Below are positions 58,105-64,000 of a DNA stretch of 64,000 nucleotides, one piece after another (positions within the stretch are counted from its first letter, which is position 1; every line of letters starts with the position of its first letter). Below the pieces are notes generated by a model. That model ran no database searches. It was not told where the DNA came from and saw only the letters and a program-made list of their open reading frames with translations. Source of the stretch: Stromatinia cepivora (taxonomy: Eukaryota > Ascomycota > Leotiomycetes > Helotiales > Sclerotiniaceae); NCBI GenBank assembly GCA_014898415.1, contig RCTD01000004.1:743001-807000 (forward strand), read 5' to 3'. Made by a program: the position numbers and the translations under genes.

Positions 58105-61100
58105 ATGTAATAATTTTGATACGTTTAATCGAATGTGCGATTCTGCAGATCCTCAAGAAATGGCAGATGGTAAAACTCGTTGTATTATTATTCTTTCGAG
58201 GTTTCCGTTGGTGATGTGACGAGGTTACTTCGTAGATTTTGCAGGAATCGAATAAGGCAAGAGCAATAGAATGCTCATAGATCTGAGGTTAGCCGTTTAA
58301 AAACTTTCTTGATGACCAAGGAAGTTTTTGATACTGCATTGTGGTTGATGGGATAATCTTTGGGTTCGCACTCAGGACATTGCTTTAGCCCCCGTCGTTA
58401 GTACGTGTAATATGAAGGATATGATCTGTTATAATGGGAGGATTGTTAGAAAGTGATGAATGCATCAACTGATCTTTTTAAAAGTAGTGTTCCTTGAAAG
58501 AGAAGATAATCTTGCAGATTGAATGAATGTTGTGTATTGTGTATTGGGATTTGACTTTTGGAAGAAAATATATGTTGTGTTTTTTGATTCTTGGTATGGT
58601 ATTGGTATTATATTTGTTGGAACTAAACTGTATAAAAAGTTCTAGATGTTCAATAAAAAGGGACTAGATACCTATAAGACTAAAACTGACACGTGCACCG
58701 CCATTTAAATTCAGAATGGCTTTGTTTGAGGAATGAAGGATGAATGAAGGATATATTTCAGATGTTGAGATTTTGAATAATTTCCTTGTCGGAGTGTGCC
58801 TACTAGGTACAAAAATGCAAAATAAGATATAAATTTTCGTACTTCTTTTTCCCTTTCGTCTTTAATAATGAAGCTATACCCACCCTATCTTTCTCTAGCT
58901 GCGGGCCAGTAAGGCGGGGGAGGATGGATGATCTTACAAAGCGGCCCAAACCGAACCATACGGAAACCAAGAACGGGAGGTTATAGAACAAGACCAACTG
59001 TTGTATTATTTATATACGGGTACTAGGTAGTAGGTAATGTCTAGAAGAATATTTGAACCACAAAATAACAGACAAATTGTCTTCTTATCTTTGAGTATGA
59101 AGTTTTGAACAATTCTCTAATTCTCTCAAAGATTATCAAAGATAGATCGACCTCAACATGGTACTACATACCTTTCTTTCCTATGTACAGCGGAACACCC
59201 CAGTTACAAGTTCCCCTCCACGAAAACACCAAGCTCCTTGCTTTTCCTTGCAAAACCGATCAAAAGTTCATTAAACAGTAACACAATTCCCAGGTTCCCA
59301 TCTCTTATTACTCACTTTTCATCCTCGTGCTATTCCCATCAGATGCTTATGTTAGTCACAATCGCCAAAAGTCTTCAAACCCCAGCTTTTAAACCTCATA
59401 TAAAGGAAACTGCCGCAACCAAGGCGCAGTTCCTTGGCAATATCAATCACCTCCTCTTGGCTCCACTCAATCGATTTTCCCTCCCTCTCAAGCTTTTCTG
59501 TAAATCCTCATGCAAGACTTGTCAAGAAAGTCTTATCTCTCGCTTTGATTGTTACCTATCCCTCTAATTGCTTCCCTCATTCATCACGTTTACCCCGCCT
59601 CGCCCCATTCTCACTCCATCCCCATTCCATCCCCATACTCTTTACCCTCGCCCCTCCACGATACAACATAACATCTGCATGCACCATTCCCCTCCCTTGG
59701 CACCCCATATCGGCACATCGTCATCCTGATTCTATCTACCTGGTGCACTCACCATCAATCATTTTCCTACAGCTGAAATCACACATTGATAATTTGGCTC
59801 GGCTCAAGTACCAAGACTTGCCAGCACTATATACTACTATCTACTAACTACTTATACCTATAGACACATAAATCCTGATTTCCTCAACACATGACGAAAC
59901 ATCCAAAATATGGCTCCATACTCGACAAATCGAAGCCTCACCCCAAGCCCTAAGAACATGGTGCAAACAAATCTCACACATGTACATATGTACGTCCCCT
60001 GCACAAGCTGTACACCACCCTCCAATGTTCCCCTTCGCATCCCAAAACAGAAATTTCCACAGCCCTCCGAGGTACGATACCTCCTCGGGTATCTTTCGGA
60101 TATCTAATTAGGTATCAACATCGAAAAAATCTCGGAGATAATCAATTAGCTGTGCATATCATCGAATGATTTGGTTGAGAGCACTAGCTTAAATAGCACT
60201 TAATCTCGAAAACTAGTCCCTGGGAAGCTAATGTCCACTGTTCATGTGTAATTAATACCGATATCATTATTAATATTAAGTTATTAACGTCGTCCGACTA
60301 CCAACTAACTCCATAAAAATACATACTTGTCTTGAGTGAAGTCAAGATACCTCAACAACTCCACGTGCATTACACGCCACACCAACCCTCTAACTACCAT
60401 TCCAGTTTCCAATTTCCTATTCCCATCTAGTTCAGCCCTGCTACCACCCGCTCCAACAACCTTATCTCCACCTTTCTTTTCTCTCCTGATCCTCATCACT
60501 TTCCTCATCCCATCATCCCACACCTACTCACCGATTTATCTCCCAACAGACACGATCAAAAAACACTTGCATGGACTGACTATTCACCGCTGCTGGCCGA
60601 TTACCAGTAAATATCTCCAACTGCCTACGTACTCGCACGTGCATCCCCTATCCTCACTTTTCCTATCCCACCACTTTAACATACTAGACCCTATCATCCC
60701 ATCCACCCAACCCATAACCCATAACCCGGAACCCCATTTCAGCACTCCGGCTCCTTGCTGACATGCATATCTCATCTCATCTCATCATCTAAGCCTCTCT
60801 AATACCATCCCATCCCATCTCAACAAACAAAAGCAAAATCAAAGCAAAAGATAACCAGCCAACCACCCACCAACAACCATCCACCGATAATTTTCCCAAT
60901 CCAAGCTCTCACCGCCGAAACATATATCTCGTATCTCTACCATCTCTCTAGGTATGGTCAGCAAATACGCATATAGATATGTATGTATGCTCATCAATCA
61001 TATAATCGACGGCTTCTTACAGCGACACTTCATATCTACATATACATATACAGACATATACATATGCATACATATTCCTCACCGCTCACTTTAAAACCGA

Positions 61101-61401
61101 CCAACAATAGTAAGGTAGTAAATCCAATGGAGATTAAGCTTAGCTCAAGCTGTAAACGGAAAAGGAAAAAGATACACCATATTTTGCGGCAAATAGTGAG
61201 AAAAGATGCGAAGGGAATGGGAGAAGAAATAAAGTCAAGCAACCAAGCAAGCCAATAGATAACAATGGATAGATTTTGATATCATATGCATCTCAAGTGC
61301 CAATTCTTTTGATGTCATAATACAATAATTTACAGCCCCACCGCACCAAATATGCCCATTCCCATATCCATATCCATTGCCGTGCCCAATTTTGTAACCA
61401 T
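58105..61401. other. 3.3-kb spacer, partly CT-rich
   Basis: This contains the upstream region of the Usp gene and the 3' region of the uS7m gene. Frames such as 59434-59847 and 60336-60761 are rich in Ser, Pro, His and Thr because the DNA is CT- and CA-rich, and I do not consider them genes. CATCT units occur at 60770-60790, and TA/CA-rich units at 61030-61075. Confidence 0.6.
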
Positions 61402-62606
61402 TTATCTTCTCTTAGCATAAAAGGTCAAATTTGCTCTCGCGCTTGTACCAGTCTTATGTACCAAAATCCTCTTCTCCCAAATCGAACTCTTGCCCTCTAC
61501 CACACTAATAATCTCCTCGGCGAATCTCTGCGCGAACATGCCTCGTCCACTACCCCTCGATTGTTTCTTACTGGCTGAATCTAATATCCATTTGATTGCT
61601 TGTCTTCTTCTTTGTCTGACACCCAACGGCACAGGAATTTGAAGAGAAGCTCCACCTCCTGCGGCACCTTTCTGAGAACGAATACGTAGGAGAGGAGCGA
61701 CTGAGTCGATGGCGGTAGTAAGATACAGGACGGGATTGAGGGGGAGGTGAGATGGTGGGGGTGTGCCCGGAAGAAGGGGTTTGGCGGGGTTGGGCGTTGG
61801 TGGTGGAGCAGTGCGGAGATGGTTTAATATGTATGACATGTTCTGCGATGAAGAAAAATCGTGAATTAGCAATTCATTCTGCAATATGAAAACTTAAATC
61901 CCATGCGTAGCAAGCAACGCAAAAGGAAAGAACTAACGAGCCTACCCTCTGGGCAACGCTCTTCTTGCCATGCTGCATCATCATATTCGTGACCTGCGAA
62001 ACGACGGGATCATATCTATATTTGAGGTTGTTGTTCGAAGGAATAGGTAGTTCTGGAAGTCCGAATTTGTGTCCGTCGATAGTGAGGTCGGACGGATTGG
62101 CGCCATTCTCCAAATGACCGAGACGGCCAAGAGCCATGAGATTGGCGAAGGAGATTTCTTGGGAGAGCGCAGAGGCAGTTTGTGTATCTTTGATATCTTC
62201 CTCGATGACTTCTGGGGCTTTGTCCTTTCCTTCTTGATCTCTCTTAAGAATCTATGAACATGGTTAGTAACTGCCATTCTTTACTATCACGATGCTCCAT
62301 TTCTTCGAAAATATGATTGGTAGATTGATCTCCAGAAATCAAAGTAAATACCTCTTGAACATTTGTGCTCTTTCCCATATCAGGAGGAGTCTCTCCAGTA
62401 ATTTCGGCCATATCTCTTGCCTCTTCACTGACGTGGCCGGCTACATCTTCACCTGAACCATTCCTTGGAGTCCGCTCCTCCTCAACGAAACCTCGACGTG
62501 TTGCCGGGGTAATTTTGAAGAAAGCAGGATTTCGAGGTGCGACAATTACTCGTGGTCGAATGGTCAGTGACCTGCTTGCGCTGTGGAAGTTCAATCGTGG
62601 AGGCAT
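61402..62606 (-). CDS. rsm7: Mitochondrial small-subunit ribosomal protein uS7m
   Basis: Three exons on minus (62606-62352, 62251-61946 and 61842-61402), with introns of 100 and 103 bp, give 333 residues. The uS7 domain occupies the C-terminal half: KYRYDPVVSQVTNMMMQHGKK opens it, LYLTTAIDSVAPLLRIRSQK and then IPVPLGVRQRRRQAIKWIL form the conserved core that binds 16S-type rRNA, and the end is WEKRILVHKTG and a basic tail. The N-terminal 50 or so residues (PPRLNFHSASRSLTIRPRVIV) are basic and Ser-rich, as in a mitochondrial targeting peptide. The start at 62606 gives such a presequence; an in-frame upstream ATG at 62759 would add 51 residues not expected of the family. A second in-frame acceptor exists (see findings). 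Confidence 0.93.
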
Positions 62607-63344
62607 GGTTGTGGCTGCTGCGAAATCAAAGGTTTCTCCGCATTTGACATCAACATCGAGTTGATGCACTAGCCAAAATTTCAGATTAGTTCTAACTGCC
62701 TCAGGCCACAAATCATCTTGGGCAGTGACGATCTTTCTTGGGCGGAACCACAGAACCATAACTCGGGGTCTAAAATATTCCTGTTTAACAACATGGATCA
62801 GGGTTGAAACAAAATATTTTTACTCGTTCATGAAGTTTGAGGTGTGCTACCTTGACGTTGAGCTCCACTTGACGACATTGACTTCTACTTTTCTACGGCT
62901 CATGGTTAAGAACCCCTAATCAACATCTGCAGCGAAAATCAAAGTGCATGTGAGAGTATACTAGGTAGTCCAAAGCAACATTTTAATAATCCGAAGAGAA
63001 CTGCAATCTCCAATTTCATTGCTAATAACAAGATTTGGAACCAGTCCATGGTTCAAAAAGGATAATCCATAACTAAAAACTTTTCCACAACCACCTCCCA
63101 AGAAATAAAAAATGTATCCAAAAAAAATGTTGGGAATAATATTTCTGCATTCAAACTCCAGCGCCCTTGCTGTCCTGTGAAAATCCACCGCGAAACCATC
63201 CGACGCCTTGAAGTATTATTGGCATTCACCCATCCTTGTCCAAGTTGCAGCAAATGGCAAATCACCCTATTATCATCTCTTATCCTACAGGCTAAATCGA
63301 AACCATCGGCCGCAGTGTTGGTAGTTTTAGGTGTGAGGTTGAAA
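62607..63344. other. Spacer between uS7m and the dsRNA-binding-domain gene
   Basis: Both neighbours are on the minus strand. The stretch holds the uS7m promoter and the 3' region of the upstream gene. No further gene is seen. Confidence 0.6.
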
Positions 63345-63759
63345 TTACCACCCGCCTCGACTTTGGGTGGGTGAGGTTGGGCTCGATCCAGTCAAGCGAA
63401 TGAGTGCCACTTCTGCCGCATCCTCTTTCGCATTGTTGAGGTTTTGTCCATCGTACCAGAATCGTGCAGCAATATTCTGGCCCGACACAATTACTGTGCT
63501 AGACCATGCTGTTCGTCCGCCTAAAAGAAGTGTTAAACTCGTATATTTTCGAGGGAAAATCGAACTTCAGAGGAGGTGGGATAGATTTACCTCTTCTATC
63601 GGATACGATCTGAAAAACTGGGGGATGAATCTGTGCCTCGCGGCATCTCTCTTGAAGAAATTTAGCAAATTTGATGTTTAGTGTTCATAACATAAATTGC
63701 TTACCTTCGAGCTTCTCCTGCCATGTAGGTGAGCTAGAATTGTATGTTGAATAAGACAT
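63345..63759 (-). CDS. Small double-stranded-RNA-binding-domain protein (96 residues)
   Basis: No single frame shows this gene. Three small exons on minus (63759-63705, 63650-63591 and 63520-63345), with GT-AG introns of 54 and 70 bp, join in frame to give 96 residues ending in TAA. The product is almost entirely one DRBM domain: a first helix (WQEKLEERCREAQ), P-P-V-F-Q-I-V (the strand usually written P-x-Y), GGRTAWSSTVIVSG (strands two and three) and the conserved last helix NNAKEDAAEVALIRL, matching K-x-A-K-x-x-A-A-x-x-A-L. It should bind double-stranded RNA without sequence preference. It has no catalytic domain and no obvious targeting signal. The role is unknown; possible settings are RNA silencing or RNA processing. 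The start lies in GACATC/GATGTC context close to the window's right end. Confidence 0.85.
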
Positions 63760-64000
63760 CTTAGATAGGGTTTTGATACTAGAAGGTCTGAAAGTGTTCA
63801 AGGTCTTGAGCTAGATCTAGAATTGAGTGCTAGTGTGGAGGAGAAACAGTGGGGAGCGGGTTCGGGAATGGCGTTATACTCCGCAGGAATTGAAGCTGGT
63901 CTTATAGATGATCCGCATGTACCATTAACAAGGGAGGAGAAGTGTTGAGAATGATATGAAACTCTGAGGTGGCAGTCAGATAAAGTTAGATGCCTTTTCA
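63760..64000. promoter_or_regulatory. Upstream region of the dsRNA-binding-domain gene
   Basis: Non-coding sequence to the window end. No defined element is recognised. Confidence 0.4.

Noticed and set aside
59238..60761. Several frames of 100-140 codons
   Set aside because: CT/CA-rich DNA has few stops in these frames; the products are Ser/Pro/His/Thr-rich without domains.

Overview
The window looks like nuclear DNA of a filamentous ascomycete (Pezizomycotina). Genes carry short GT-AG introns (50-183 bp), promoters are long, and a poly(A)-binding protein, a Hul5-type HECT ligase and a mitochondrial uS7 protein are present. About 25 kb of very AT-rich, stop-riddled retrotransposon DNA next to normal-GC genes is the pattern left by repeat-induced point mutation (RIP). 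The gene style resembles Leotiomycetes of the Botrytis/Sclerotinia kind, but that placement is an inference.

Region 1 (1 to about 25,090) is an AT-rich block made almost entirely of nested, inactivated LTR retrotransposons. The main family is a Ty3/Gypsy element of 7,045 bp with 282-bp LTRs. It is present as a left-truncated copy A (LTR 2392-2673), an internal fragment X (2674-7129), copy B-E (7130-9362 plus 18094-22905) and copy C-D (9363-18088), which lies inside B-E with the 5-bp target duplication ATATC. A second, small element of 1,676 bp has 150-bp LTRs and only a gag-like reading frame. It occurs twice, inside X (4762-6437, duplication GTTTT) and inside C-D (13132-14807, duplication GAAAT). 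It shares LTR termini and polypurine tract with the 7-kb family, so it looks like a gag-only satellite of that family. A relic of a different, chromodomain-type Gypsy element fills 22906 to about 24770.

Region 2 (25,090-31,299) has normal base composition but no gene I can support.

Region 3 (31,300-41,391) holds a TfdA/TauD-type 2-oxoglutarate dioxygenase (+), an aldo-keto reductase (-) and long spacers rich in 4-5 bp microsatellites.

Region 4 (41,392-64,000) is a gene-rich housekeeping block. It holds a HUL5-like HECT E3 ligase (-) and pab1 (+) sharing a divergent promoter, a broken paralogue (-) of the next gene, a GNAT plus ankyrin fusion protein (+), a universal-stress-protein-domain protein (-), mitochondrial ribosomal protein uS7m (-) and a 96-residue double-stranded-RNA-binding-domain protein (-) assembled from three small exons.

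These genes do not form a visible pathway. The connected biology is in region 1, where one autonomous family, a gag-only parasite and RIP have acted in succession.
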